From Ignavibacteria bacterium (GTDB lineage Bacteria > Bacteroidota > Ignavibacteria > Tepidaquicellales > Tepidaquicellaceae), in NCBI GenBank assembly GCA_019187405.1, contig JABAQZ010000015.1:41232-105231 (forward strand): a DNA stretch of 64,000 nucleotides. The letters run 5' to 3'. Numbering within the stretch: the first letter of the stretch is position 1; every line of letters starts with the position of its first letter. The position numbers and the translations under genes were made by a program. Below, one piece after another: positions 1 through 9,982 of this stretch. The notes beneath the pieces were generated by a model. The model ran no database searches. It worked only from the letters and a program-made list of their open reading frames with translations, and had not been told where the DNA came from.

Positions 1-114
1 GTCCCAGTGTCGAAGTCAGGTATTATTAAATAAATACTTTTTATAAAAAAAAAGCAAAAAAATCAGCAAATTTTTTAATTTTTAAATCTTGGGTGTCCCA
101 ATGCTGAAGTCAGG
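1..114. repeat. Pair of 20-bp direct repeats at the window edge
   Basis: Positions 1-20 and 95-114 match at 17 of 20 bases (shared core GTCCCA and GAAGTCAGG), separated by an AT-rich spacer with A and T homopolymers. The first copy sits on the window edge, so the array may continue to the left. No coding frame is convincing here. The role is unknown; it could be a remnant of a dispersed repeat. Confidence 0.5.
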
Positions 115-189
115 AAATAAATTTAAAATCAAATCTGAAGATAAAGCATTCCGGCTTTGGATAAATTAAGGAAACAAATATTTAATTAA

Positions 190-1041
190 TTAATATCTAT
201 AGCCTAAAGAAATCAAAATCCCGTATTGATTTACATTCCATCTTGTTTTATCTTTGTCGTAATCCAATCCGAGATATTTTAATCCTAATGTTGTATTCCA
301 GTTTGGATTGAGGTCATACCCGAATCCACCCAACATCATAAAATTCCATGAGGAGCTGACGCCGAATCCACCAAAGTCCGAACGAATATATGAAAACCAC
401 TTTTTCCCCATTAGAAATTTTGCATTAACACCAACAATCGGATCAACCCAGCTTGAATTTGAGCTCAACATTTCATTTGAAAGTCCTTTGTCTGAAGGAA
501 TTAAAGTAATTTCCGATTTGAGTGCCCAGATTCTTGCGCCTGCATATAAATCAACAAATGAAGTTTTACCTTTATGCACATCATATCCGATTGACAGGTC
601 TGTAATAAATTCTTTATTAGTGGTATTTGCAGAGTTTAATCCTGAACCTTCTGGAACAGTTGCTCCGAAATTTTTAAGATTAATGTAAACAACATCGTAA
701 TAGAAAGAAACTTTTTTATATTTAAGTTTACCGCCTACCATAAAAGCAAATTTCATGTTTTTCAATCCATCCGAAACGCTTTTTGAAAAATCATAATATT
801 GAGGATAACCCGAAGGAATATTAGGTATGCTTAAAGTTCCTCCCGCGGCAATCAGCCATAAATAAGGATTAATAGTAAACGAAATGTCCTTTTGTTTTAC
901 TTTTTTTGAGTCAATTGGATTTACATTTTTGGTTATACTGTTCAGTTTTTTAAAATCATTAATTTTCAGATTATTAAAGTCCTGTGGGAAAGCAATTCCC
1001 GTCAATGCATAGAACATAATAAGCAATATTATTTTTTTCAT
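190..1041 (-). CDS. Predicted outer-membrane beta-barrel protein
   Basis: This 283-aa protein starts with a Sec signal peptide (MKKIILLIMFYALTGIAF, cleavage near residue 19-20). The rest alternates short amphipathic strands with Gly/Asn turns, for example KVSFYYDVVYINLKNF and TSFVDLYAGARIWAL, and ends in an aromatic C-terminus (ISLGYRY), the usual terminal strand of outer-membrane barrels. The pattern resembles the general OmpW/OmpA-barrel or porin-like superfamily, but I do not recognise a specific family. It is transcribed alone, with AT-rich sequence on both sides. The barrel location is inferred from sequence pattern; function is unknown. Confidence 0.75.
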   Translation of the reverse strand: MKKIILLIMFYALTGIAFPQDFNNLKINDFKKLNSITKNVNPIDSKKVKQKDISFTINPYLWLIAAGGTLSIPNIPSGYPQYYDFSKSVSDGLKNMKFAFMVGGKLKYKKVSFYYDVVYINLKNFGATVPEGSGLNSANTTNKEFITDLSIGYDVHKGKTSFVDLYAGARIWALKSEITLIPSDKGLSNEMLSSNSSWVDPIVGVNAKFLMGKKWFSYIRSDFGGFGVSSSWNFMMLGGFGYDLNPNWNTTLGLKYLGLDYDKDKTRWNVNQYGILISLGYRY

Positions 1042-1224
1042 GATTAATTTTTTGTTTTTAATTAATGAAGTAAAGTTATATAAATTTAACTATAAAATCT
1101 ATTTTTTTAAAAAAAAGTTTTAATTATTTACTTAATATCAATTCAACGGATCTTTCAAACAGCAATTCAGAATTCTAAAAGTATAAAATAAAAAAATAAA
1201 ATTAAAATTTTTGAAATCAAAAAA

Positions 1225-1260
1225 TCCGGAACTATACATTGCAAATATATAAGTTCCGGA
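1225..1260 (-). terminator. Rho-independent terminator after the sulfatase gene
   Basis: A perfect 9-bp stem (1225-1233 with 1252-1260, TCCGGAACT/AGTTCCGGA) with an A-run immediately to its left, which reads as a U-run on the minus strand. It lies 18 nt past the stop codon of the minus-strand sulfatase gene. Confidence 0.8.
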
Positions 1261-1278
1261 CTTCGGAATATTTTAATT

Positions 1279-3633
1279 TTACTGTCTTGCCATAATCATC
1301 TTCAAATCTGCTTCTTTGTCAACTATAAGTTCTCCGCTTACATCTACAGTAACAGTAAAAATCTTTCCAGTAAATTCATACGGAGGTTTATAATCGGGAA
1401 TAGTAGGCGAACCCGGATCGCTTCCTACTGCAGCACCGGCGCCGAGACCCATTGATATCGGAAGAGTATAAGGAATTTCAGTTTGTCCGACAAGCTTGTC
1501 ATCAATGTAAAGCTGGGCATTCCCGCCTGCACCTCTTCCTTTCGCTGCATCAGGCTTTATTGTAACTTCAAATTCATATCTTAATTTATGCCTGCCTTCA
1601 GGTACATTACCTATTGATACAACTCTGAAATATTCTGCAGTTGCATAATTGTATGCAAAATGAAGTTTATTGTCTTTCATGAAAAAAGTAAATCCACCGT
1701 CATTTCCACCCATTGAATATAAAACTCCTTCAGCTCCGCCTTTGGGAATTTCCACATCGGCAGTAACACTGAAAGGTCGGTTTAATACATTCACAGCGGT
1801 ATTAGATGGTATTACCTGTGTCTTCGGATAGTAAGTATAAGATGTTCTGCCAACAGTAATCTGAGGTCTTTCGTCTACAAATCTTGTGACACCTCTTGAA
1901 TCAATCGGAAGTACTTTATATTTCCCGGCTTCCACATACCATTGTGCGATCATTCCAATCAGTTTTGCTCTGTTTTCCGCAGCAATATTTTTTGTTTCTG
2001 CAGGATCTTCATTAAGATTATACAGCTCCCAGTTATTTGCATCTAATTCCGCAAGTTTATCTTTATCAATCGGAGCGCCAAATGTTAAACCTGATTCTGT
2101 AAATGATGTACCGGGCCACGGACAAACAGCTCTCCATCCGTCATGGTATAAAGAACGGTGTCCGAACATTTCAAAGTATTGTGTTAAATGATTGCTCTTT
2201 GCTTTCTTATCGTTAAACGTATGAGCAAAACTGTGTCCTTCAATCGGCGATTGTGTTGTACCCTTAATTTGCTGTGGAGCTTCTATCCCCAATGCTTCAA
2301 GAACAGTCGGCACCATGTCAATTGCATGAGCGTATGCATCTCTGACTTCGCCTTTGCTTTTAATTCCCTTTGGCCAGTGAACCAAAAACGGGTCGCTGAC
2401 GCCGCCTCTGTATGTTTCCCTTTTCCATCTTTTGAAAGGAGTATTTCCGGCATGAGTCCATCCCCAAGCATAGTGGTTGAAATATTTTGGTCCGCCGATA
2501 TCATCGATAGCTGCAATGTTTTGTTTTAAGTCTTCCGGAATGTTATTGAAAAATTTGTTTTCATTGACTGAGCCTGTTGGTCCGCCTTCCGAACTTGCTC
2601 CGTTATCCGATATAAACATAATCAAAGTATTATCCCATTGCCCGATATCTTTTAAGAATTGAAACAACCTTCCGTAATTATAATCAGTGTGTTCAAGAAA
2701 TCCTGCAAAAACTTCCATCATTCTTGCATACAACTTTTTTTCATCTGCCGGTAATGAATTCCAATCCGGAACATCAGGATCGTGTCTTGAAAGCTCTGTA
2801 TTCTTTGGAATGATTCCGAGTTCTTTTTGTTTTGCAAATACTTTTTCACGGTAATCGTCCCAGCCTCCGTCAAATTTGCCTTTATATTTATCAGCCCATT
2901 CTTTTGATACATGATGAGGGGCGTGCATTGCACCGGGGCAGAAATACAGGAAGAAAGGTTTGTCCGGAGCAATCTGCTTTGCATCTGCAATGAAACTAAT
3001 TGCCTTATCAGTAAGATCTTCAGTCAGATGATAACCTTCTTCAGGAGTTTTTGGAGGTTCGACCTGATGATTGTCATATACCAGTTCAGGATAATATTGA
3101 TGAGTATCTCCTCCGAGGAATCCGTAATATCTTTCAAATCCTCTGCCAAGCGGCCAGCGGTCATAAGGACCTGCGGGTGAATTTTGTTCAGCCGGCGTTA
3201 AATGCCATTTACCGATTGCATAAGTGTTATATCCGTTCTTTAAAAGTATTTCAGAAAGAAATCCGTTTTCAAAAGGAATATTACCGTTGCCCCCGGGATA
3301 ACCTGTAGATCCTTCGGTAATGCATGACATAGCATTTGAATGATGATTCCTTCCTGTTAAAATACATGATCGTGTCGGCGAGCATAATGCTGTAGTATGC
3401 ATATTGTTGTACAACAATCCTTCTTTAGCAAGTGCATCAATGTTAGGCGTATTTATTGGACTTCCGTAACATCCCATTTGTCCGAATCCCGTATCATCCT
3501 GTACAATGAAAATCACATTCGGAGCATCTTTTTTTGCTCTGTTTGGTTCTGGCCATGCAGGACTTGACTGATCAAACGTCCTTCCAATGACTCCGGGAAA
3601 TGCAGCACCCGGTTTATATTCTTTTAAAGCCAT
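1279..3633 (-). CDS. Arylsulfatase (sulfatase family, AtsA-like)
   Basis: Hydrolyses sulfate esters. The 784-aa protein carries the sulfatase signature CSPTRS at residue 84; Cys84 would be converted to formylglycine by a separate maturase, and none is encoded in this window. Metal ligands are visible at D46-D47 (VQDDTGFG), and the conserved IGKWHL and FISDNGA motifs follow. The C-terminal 150 residues after about residue 620 look like a beta-sandwich (VLYSMGGNDGGFTFF, LYIDDKLVGQTEIP), as in long AtsA-type sulfatases. No signal peptide is visible, so it may act in the cytoplasm. It is monocistronic with its own terminator. Natural substrate cannot be told from sequence. Confidence 0.92.
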   Translation of the reverse strand: MALKEYKPGAAFPGVIGRTFDQSSPAWPEPNRAKKDAPNVIFIVQDDTGFGQMGCYGSPINTPNIDALAKEGLLYNNMHTTALCSPTRSCILTGRNHHSNAMSCITEGSTGYPGGNGNIPFENGFLSEILLKNGYNTYAIGKWHLTPAEQNSPAGPYDRWPLGRGFERYYGFLGGDTHQYYPELVYDNHQVEPPKTPEEGYHLTEDLTDKAISFIADAKQIAPDKPFFLYFCPGAMHAPHHVSKEWADKYKGKFDGGWDDYREKVFAKQKELGIIPKNTELSRHDPDVPDWNSLPADEKKLYARMMEVFAGFLEHTDYNYGRLFQFLKDIGQWDNTLIMFISDNGASSEGGPTGSVNENKFFNNIPEDLKQNIAAIDDIGGPKYFNHYAWGWTHAGNTPFKRWKRETYRGGVSDPFLVHWPKGIKSKGEVRDAYAHAIDMVPTVLEALGIEAPQQIKGTTQSPIEGHSFAHTFNDKKAKSNHLTQYFEMFGHRSLYHDGWRAVCPWPGTSFTESGLTFGAPIDKDKLAELDANNWELYNLNEDPAETKNIAAENRAKLIGMIAQWYVEAGKYKVLPIDSRGVTRFVDERPQITVGRTSYTYYPKTQVIPSNTAVNVLNRPFSVTADVEIPKGGAEGVLYSMGGNDGGFTFFMKDNKLHFAYNYATAEYFRVVSIGNVPEGRHKLRYEFEVTIKPDAAKGRGAGGNAQLYIDDKLVGQTEIPYTLPISMGLGAGAAVGSDPGSPTIPDYKPPYEFTGKIFTVTVDVSGELIVDKEADLKMIMARQ

Positions 3634-4148
3634 AATTTTTGTGTTTGTTTTAAAGTTAATTTAAAAATATTATTAATTAATTTTATAAAAAATCTTTTCA
3701 TTTAAAATTCAATAATCTAAGGTATTTTATTGTTACAGAATATGCCGAAAATTTCAACTGCTACTGAACTTTAGTTTTTCCTGCACATTTTAATTTTTGT
3801 AATTAATTTGTTAACACCTTTCGGCATCTTTCAGAATTATGAAAACGTCATTCCGGTATCAGCCATTTCGGTCACATTTCCTGCTGTGGGTTTTTTAGTT
3901 CTTTTAAATTGTTGTTCTTATCTGGAAATGTGCAGGCTATTTTACTTTAAAAATTTAAAAATAACAATTCAGTTATTTGGCAATTCAATAAAACGAACTA
4001 TTATAGAAAGCTTTTTGATTTTCACATAAAATGAGAATCTTTTCAGCAAAGATTGCGCATGTATAGCTCGTGTGGCAGCCCCAAATGATTTTTTATATCA
4101 TTGTTTACAAACATCAATGATGTATTAAATTCTAATTAATGAAAAAAA
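3634..4148. other. Intergenic region without a recognisable gene
   Basis: About 580 bases separate the sulfatase start from the next gene. The longest open frame (3808-4029, 73 aa) is hydrophobic and low-complexity, has no ribosome binding site and resembles no family, so I do not call it. The region should hold the sulfatase promoter, but I could not identify a clear Bacteroidota-type -7 element. Confidence 0.5.
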
Positions 4149-4176
4149 ATCCCGATAATAAAATTACCATCGGGAT
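4149..4176 (-). terminator. Rho-independent terminator for the Omp28-like gene
   Basis: An 8-bp perfect stem (4149-4156 with 4169-4176, ATCCCGAT/ATCGGGAT) and a 12-nt loop. A run of eight A residues lies on its left, giving a U-run on the minus-strand transcript. It lies about 37 nt beyond the stop of the 612-aa T9SS protein. Confidence 0.8.
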
Positions 4177-4212
4177 CTAAAATTAAAATAAAATTTCTTA
4201 GGACAAATGTCC

Positions 4213-6051
4213 TTATTTCACCAAAACCATTTTCTTTATGTCATTGAAGTAATCCGTTTTAATGCCGTAATAATAAATTCCGCTCGGGAGTCCGCTTGCA
4301 TTTAAGTTGTAAACATAACTTCCTGCGGGCAATATTTCATTTACAAGTCCCGATACCTCTTTGCCGAGAGCATCATAAACTTTAAGTGACACAAAGCTTG
4401 ATTTGGCAATGTCAAATTTAATGCTTGTTGAAGGGTTAAACGGATTCGGAAAATTCTGATGCAGAGTAAATCTGTCCGGTACATTCGAACTGTAATTTGA
4501 AATACCTACGTTAATTGTATCAAATATTGCTTTCTGTACAAGAATGTTATTTATTGGAATCTGCTGATTGAGATTCGGTCCCGTATATGAACCTACTCCG
4601 CTTCCTTCCCAAGACTGGAAGTAATAAGTCTTACCGTTATACTGAACGGGATTCTGACTTACTCCGAGTGTGATTGCTGATCCCGAATCATGAAATTCAT
4701 TTCCACCGGTAACAGTTACCGGAATTCCGGATGGACTTACCTGTCCGAGCATTTTGTATTGTGTTTTGTAGTTTGCAATTTTATTTATTGGATCTAATCC
4801 TACCGTAATTGTCTGTGACTGAGATCCGCCTCCAGTCCAGTTAACAAAAACATATCTTGTATTTGCTACAGTAATAGGGGAAACTGCTTCAAGTGTATGA
4901 GCTGAACCGATATCCCAGGTAAACAATTGTGCCGAATTAAAAGAAACTCCGTCAACTTTGTATTGTCCTGTAGATCTGTTAACTCCGAATAAAGCATAAT
5001 TTTTTCCGACAAGATAATTTATAACTGTTTTATGAACTACGTTGCTTGTATTTGTACCAGAAACAATAATTTTATGCGCGCCAACAGGAGCTGCCGAAGT
5101 AGAAGATACGCGTATATCCAGAGAATCGGGGAAATTACTTAATACATTGCCATTCGGAAAATCTATTGTAATTCCCGAGACGGGAGTTTCAAGTTCGGCA
5201 GTAAACGTAACAGCTGAATTATAACCTGACGCTGTTGCTGGAATCTTAACTTTGTAAACCGCATTTTGCGTTTGTCCCTGATTTACAACTTTGTAAGACG
5301 GCGCTGATACCAGATTGAAATTCAAAGTTGGCTTTGCACAGTTATGAATTTCATTTGCATAACCCTGAACAAAAACCAAGTTCTGAATCTGATTAGGAAC
5401 CCAAGCTGGGTCCATGGTATATGCATAATTCAATGTGATTTTTTCACCAGGCAGTAACGTTACAGGTACACCGTTTGCAGTGGGAAGCATTTTTCTCATT
5501 ACATCGTGAAATGATGATTCACCGTTTGTACCAGGAGGCGTGGCATATTGAACAATTTTTTCTACCACAGCAAAATGAACAACTGCATTTGGATTTGAAA
5601 TTGCATACTCACAATAAATATCAGCTCTTACATTTACATTGTTTCCATTGCGGGTTTCTGTAACAACAATTGATACCGGACTTATGACCTGGCTTCTTGT
5701 ATTATAAATTGACTGCAGTAATCCAAGTGAAGTTCCTCCTGAATAAGTTCCGTCAAAAAACCAATAGGGAATCGAGTTGACTCCATAAACAGTTCTTCTT
5801 GCGGTATTGTCAATCGGATTAATGTGATACATTGGATCATCTCCCGGCGCTGGCCAATTCATGTGATAACTAATTCCAGTTGCTTTATTCGGATCAGCCC
5901 ATGCAAGAAATGCTTCCATGTTGGGATTTGCGATAGCACAAGGTCCGCAAGTTGAACTGGTAAATCTTTCTACCAGTATGTTTCTGTCTCCTGAAAAAGA
6001 AGTATTTACAATGAAAACAGAAAAAAATAGAAATGTTAAAATTTTTTTCAT
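4213..6051 (-). CDS. Secreted Omp28-like thioredoxin-fold protein with T9SS sorting domain
   Basis: The 612-aa protein has a signal peptide (MKKILTFLFFSVFIVNTSFS) and then an Omp28-related thioredoxin-like domain with a CGPC redox motif near residue 36 (ERFTSSTCGPCAIANPN). Beta-rich repeats occupy the middle (about residues 250-520). The last 80 residues form a type A T9SS sorting domain (NFPNPFNPSTSIKFDI, ending KKMVLVK), so export by Sec, then across the outer membrane by T9SS with surface attachment or release, is expected. Omp28 family proteins are known from Porphyromonas. A CxxC pair on a surface protein suggests a disulfide role, but this is not shown. It lies 57 nt downstream of another T9SS cargo gene. 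Confidence 0.88.
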   Translation of the reverse strand: MKKILTFLFFSVFIVNTSFSGDRNILVERFTSSTCGPCAIANPNMEAFLAWADPNKATGISYHMNWPAPGDDPMYHINPIDNTARRTVYGVNSIPYWFFDGTYSGGTSLGLLQSIYNTRSQVISPVSIVVTETRNGNNVNVRADIYCEYAISNPNAVVHFAVVEKIVQYATPPGTNGESSFHDVMRKMLPTANGVPVTLLPGEKITLNYAYTMDPAWVPNQIQNLVFVQGYANEIHNCAKPTLNFNLVSAPSYKVVNQGQTQNAVYKVKIPATASGYNSAVTFTAELETPVSGITIDFPNGNVLSNFPDSLDIRVSSTSAAPVGAHKIIVSGTNTSNVVHKTVINYLVGKNYALFGVNRSTGQYKVDGVSFNSAQLFTWDIGSAHTLEAVSPITVANTRYVFVNWTGGGSQSQTITVGLDPINKIANYKTQYKMLGQVSPSGIPVTVTGGNEFHDSGSAITLGVSQNPVQYNGKTYYFQSWEGSGVGSYTGPNLNQQIPINNILVQKAIFDTINVGISNYSSNVPDRFTLHQNFPNPFNPSTSIKFDIAKSSFVSLKVYDALGKEVSGLVNEILPAGSYVYNLNASGLPSGIYYYGIKTDYFNDIKKMVLVK

Positions 6052-6108
6052 AATATTTATTTATTAATTAAATTTTTAGAGATTTTAATAATCAAAATTA
6101 ACTTATAA

Positions 6109-8202
6109 TTATTTTATAAACAACATTTTTTTTACTTTACTAACCCCGTTTACTTTTAATTCATATAGATATATTCCGCTTGAAATGTTTTCCGCGTTAA
6201 AATTTACGGAGTATGCGCCGGATTGCTGTATTTCATCCGCAAGTCTTTTAATTTCTTTTCCTTGTACATTATATACAGTTAATTTTACCTGTGAAGTTTT
6301 TGAAAGAACATATTTTATCTCAGTGGAAGGATTAAACGGATTGGGGTAATTTTGAAATAACTCGAATTCGGTTGGATCAATGTATGCAGAAAAATTTACT
6401 GTCGAAACTTTTTCATTTCTGAAATAATAAAGACCTCCTTTTATATTACCAACAAACAAATCAAAATCTGTGTCATTATCGATGTCGGTAAACGCCGGAC
6501 AGGAATTCTGATGAACGTTAATATTCATAAACTCATTTGTAACAAGAACGAAGTTAGGCGTTGATGGGTTTCCTTCGTTTCTATAATATCTTATAGTACC
6601 GTTTTGAGCGCCTACAAATAAATCCAGATCATTATCATGGTCAAAATCGGTAAATCTTGGAACGGCATCGTCACCAACATCAATTGAATTATAATATGCA
6701 GTTCTCAATTCAAAATTAAAATTAACAGCAGAGCCGGTATTCTCATAATAAAAAATTCTGCCGTTTGAAGCGCCAATAAACAGATCATAATCGTTATCGT
6801 TATTTATATCGGCAAATACCGGTGATGAGCTCTGACCGACGGAATCAATGCCTATACTTTTTGCTGTTCCTTCAAAAGTAAAATTATAATTTGACGTACT
6901 GCCAGTATTTCTGTAAAACCAGATTGAATCTTTTATATAGCTTCCCAGCAGCAAATCTTTGTCGCCATCATTGTCTATATCCGTAAATGCCGGAGAGTAA
7001 TTAAAATTATTTGGCGATGATCTTATATTGAGCGAATCAACGCTTAAGTTAAAAGATGGACTCGAAGTTGTTCCCGTATTTTCGAAAATTCTTAGCTTTA
7101 CCGGAACATCATTTCCTATTATAAGATCAAAATCCGCATCACCGTCAATATCTGAAAATACTATGCTGCTGCTGCCACCGACATCTACATTGTTAAGATA
7201 ATTATCAGTCAATCTAAGAAAATTTGCGGCTTGAGGAGTTCCGTTATTTTTATACAAAACAAAATTATTCAAGTTTTGTGAAGAGTAAAGGACGGATATG
7301 AACATATCTTTATCACCGTCAGCATCGATATCGACAAATCTTGTCGAGTTATATCCCTGAGAAATGAATGAAGAATTGTGCGGATATATTGAATCAGCAA
7401 TAACAACATTAGGCGAATCAGGAGTGCCATCGTTTCTGATGAAATAAATTCCTTTCGAAAACAAGTCACCCCAGAATAAATCAAAATCATTATCGGCGTC
7501 AATGTCAGTAAATTCAAGGCTGTTAGCTCCATGCCGGAAATTCAGAGCCGGTGAAATTATAATGAGATTTTGCCAGAAGTCAGTTATGTATTTAAAGCTA
7601 AAATTAGACTGACTGCCTATGTTTTCGTAATAAGTTACTGTGCCAAGCTGCTGACCTGTAAAGAAATCTTCATCACCGTCATTGTCCATATCACAGAAAA
7701 CAGGCACACTGTTAGATTCACTGTAAATCACTGTATCGGTGTTTGTTCGTAATTCTTCAATTTCAAGACTAAGAACAGGATTAGTTACATTACCTGTATT
7801 TCTGTAAAACTTAACTGTCTGAAATTCGCCTCCGGAAAACATGTCGTAATCCTGATCATTATCTATGTCGGTAAAATAAAACCAATTCTTTATGTATAAA
7901 TTCTGAAATCTTAATGACACCAGTTTATATTGAGCATTTTGCGCCGTTCCGATATTTCTGTAAAAATTCAGAGTTGTATCAACATCAAAGAAAAACAAAT
8001 CAAGATCGCTGTCGCCGTCAATGTCAATTAATTGATACCGGGAATTGTTATGTCCTCCATTAAAAGGCGCAACAGAATTATTTCCGTTCACAGTAAAATT
8101 AATTCCGTCGAATAACTGCGTGAAATTTTGCGCATTGGCTTGCGAAAAGCTGCTGATAAAAATAAAGCACACTGCGAGAAATTTAATTGTTCGTAATACC
8201 AT
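6109..8202 (-). CDS. Secreted FG-GAP/VCBS repeat protein with T9SS sorting domain
   Basis: The 697-aa protein starts with a signal peptide ending near QANAQ. About nine repeats follow, each near 60 residues with the pattern F-x-DIDNDxDxDLFxG...GxIxYYRNTGS; the aspartate clusters are calcium-binding loops typical of FG-GAP beta-propellers. It ends in a T9SS type A domain (NYPNPFNPSTEIKYVL, ending KKMLFIK). It is probably a surface adhesin or polysaccharide-contacting protein; no catalytic site is visible. Its first 20 nt overlap the end of the upstream GH3 gene, so the two are probably translationally coupled. Confidence 0.88.
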   Translation of the reverse strand: MVLRTIKFLAVCFIFISSFSQANAQNFTQLFDGINFTVNGNNSVAPFNGGHNNSRYQLIDIDGDSDLDLFFFDVDTTLNFYRNIGTAQNAQYKLVSLRFQNLYIKNWFYFTDIDNDQDYDMFSGGEFQTVKFYRNTGNVTNPVLSLEIEELRTNTDTVIYSESNSVPVFCDMDNDGDEDFFTGQQLGTVTYYENIGSQSNFSFKYITDFWQNLIIISPALNFRHGANSLEFTDIDADNDFDLFWGDLFSKGIYFIRNDGTPDSPNVVIADSIYPHNSSFISQGYNSTRFVDIDADGDKDMFISVLYSSQNLNNFVLYKNNGTPQAANFLRLTDNYLNNVDVGGSSSIVFSDIDGDADFDLIIGNDVPVKLRIFENTGTTSSPSFNLSVDSLNIRSSPNNFNYSPAFTDIDNDGDKDLLLGSYIKDSIWFYRNTGSTSNYNFTFEGTAKSIGIDSVGQSSSPVFADINNDNDYDLFIGASNGRIFYYENTGSAVNFNFELRTAYYNSIDVGDDAVPRFTDFDHDNDLDLFVGAQNGTIRYYRNEGNPSTPNFVLVTNEFMNINVHQNSCPAFTDIDNDTDFDLFVGNIKGGLYYFRNEKVSTVNFSAYIDPTEFELFQNYPNPFNPSTEIKYVLSKTSQVKLTVYNVQGKEIKRLADEIQQSGAYSVNFNAENISSGIYLYELKVNGVSKVKKMLFIK

Positions 8203-9973
8203 CTCCGTATTTGAATTCGTTATTTATAGTTACAGGTAATTTACCTTTGAATTTTATAGTTCCGTAAAAAGAATCAATTACTGAATTAATAGATGTTTCG
8301 GCGTCGGCATAAGCACAGATATATGCATCAACTCTGTTAAATCCCTGAATCAGATACGGATTGCCAAATGATACAACAGCTGTTTTCTTTCCATTGTCTG
8401 CAAGACTATTTATTAATTCAATCTGAGTCTGAGGCAAACCGACAGTTCCGGTTTTTATTTTTACCTTTGCATAAATAGGAATTATTATCACATCATAATT
8501 TCTGGAGTCTGAGATAATTTCATCAACGTTTGCAACATCACCTGTCAGGTCGTAATATGAAACCTCGCTAAACTTATTTTTGTCGCTGAATTTCTGAAGA
8601 AAATAATCCGAGTTAGCTTTTTCGTTTCCGTTGTTAAGCGAAACTATAAGACATCGCTGATTTTGTGAATTTGAAAAAGGAATAATGTTATCATTGTTCT
8701 TAACGAGAGTAACCGATTCATCGGCGATTTTCTGAGATAAGTCTGCAGCTTCCGGGGAATTAATAATTCCCGAAACTTTATCTGCATCCACATATTTATT
8801 TTGCTCAAGATTAAGCCAGTCTTTTGCATCGAGAATCTTTTTGACTGACTTATTAATCCTGTCTTCGGATATCTGTCCGTTATTAACAGCATTTTCAATT
8901 GCGTTTATAAATTCGACCTCGCCTTGTTTGTTATTGGAAGTAGTTGGCATAAGTATTAAATCAATGCCGGCATAAATACAGTTTAGAGCAATTTCATCGG
9001 TTGAAAAATGTTTTAAAACTCCCGACATGTTTAAGGCATCGGTAACTATCAGTCCGTTAAATTTCATTTCATTAATAAGCAGCTGGTCAACAATGTTAGC
9101 TGAAAGCGATGCGGGCATGTTTTTATTTTTTTCATAGACGGGAATAGAAAGGTGAGCAATCATAACTGATTTTACGCCAGCATTAACTGCATTCTTAAAC
9201 GGAACCAGCTCGAGACTCTCAAGCCTTTCTTTACTGAAATTCAGAACAGGCAGATCGCTGTGAGAATCAATGTCTGTATCACCATGTCCGGGAAAATGTT
9301 TTGCTGTTGCAATGATTTTCCCGTCCTGCAATCCCTTAATGAAACTCAGTCCCATTGATGAAACAAGCTCTGGATCTTCTCCGAATGAGCGGACATTAAT
9401 AATTGGGTTCAGAGAATTATTATTTATATCCAGCACAGGCGCATAGTTTTGGTGAACTCCAATTGCTTTGCATTCTTTTGCAATCATTAATCCCATTTTG
9501 TAAGCAAGTTCCGGATTTCTTGTTGCGCCAAGCGCCATGTTATTCGGAAAAAGACTTCCGTCATCGAGCCTCATTCTTGTGCCGCGTTCATAATCAGCGG
9601 AAATCAACAAAGGTATTTCGGATAATGACTGAAGTTTATTTGTTAATTCAGCCTGCTGAATGGAATTACCTTTGAAAAAAATTACGCCTCCGATTTTTTC
9701 ATTTACGATTAAATTTTTTAGCCTGAGATAATCTTCTGAATTTTCATTGAGCGAATATCCGAAAGAATTTGTAATAATCATCTGAGCAATTTTTTCTCGC
9801 AAAGTCATCGAAGTCAGCTTTTGACGAATTCCGGAGTTTTCCTGCGGGGAGTATTTTCTGATGACGGATTGATTTTCTTTAATGCTGAATGTTTTAAATA
9901 CTGATTTGTAATCCGAAAAAATTAATGCTGACAGCGCCAGCAAAAAAACATTCAACGATAAAAGTTTCTGCAT
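8183..9973 (-). CDS. Glycoside hydrolase family 3, beta-N-acetylhexosaminidase-like
   Basis: The 596-aa protein has an N-terminal hydrophobic signal (LLSLNVFLLALSALIFSD). A GH3 TIM-barrel follows with the NagZ-type signature KHFPGHGDTDIDSHSDLP near residue 225, which carries the catalytic His/Asp dyad of N-acetylglucosaminidases. The nucleophile region IVTDALNMSGV is also present. After about residue 380 comes an alpha/beta sandwich C-domain (VIIIPIYAKVK, KTAVVSFGNPYLI), as in long BglX/NagZ-like enzymes of Bacteroidota. The likely role is release of N-acetylhexosamine from peptidoglycan or chitin fragments in the periplasm or outside. It sits 9 nt after the slipin gene and overlaps the FG-GAP gene. 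Confidence 0.9.
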   Translation of the reverse strand: MQKLLSLNVFLLALSALIFSDYKSVFKTFSIKENQSVIRKYSPQENSGIRQKLTSMTLREKIAQMIITNSFGYSLNENSEDYLRLKNLIVNEKIGGVIFFKGNSIQQAELTNKLQSLSEIPLLISADYERGTRMRLDDGSLFPNNMALGATRNPELAYKMGLMIAKECKAIGVHQNYAPVLDINNNSLNPIINVRSFGEDPELVSSMGLSFIKGLQDGKIIATAKHFPGHGDTDIDSHSDLPVLNFSKERLESLELVPFKNAVNAGVKSVMIAHLSIPVYEKNKNMPASLSANIVDQLLINEMKFNGLIVTDALNMSGVLKHFSTDEIALNCIYAGIDLILMPTTSNNKQGEVEFINAIENAVNNGQISEDRINKSVKKILDAKDWLNLEQNKYVDADKVSGIINSPEAADLSQKIADESVTLVKNNDNIIPFSNSQNQRCLIVSLNNGNEKANSDYFLQKFSDKNKFSEVSYYDLTGDVANVDEIISDSRNYDVIIIPIYAKVKIKTGTVGLPQTQIELINSLADNGKKTAVVSFGNPYLIQGFNRVDAYICAYADAETSINSVIDSFYGTIKFKGKLPVTINNEFKYGDGITNN

Positions 9974-9982
9974 GTGCCGGTT

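Noticed and set aside
3808..4029. 73-aa open frame in the intergenic region
   Set aside because: It has no ribosome binding site, low complexity and no family resemblance.
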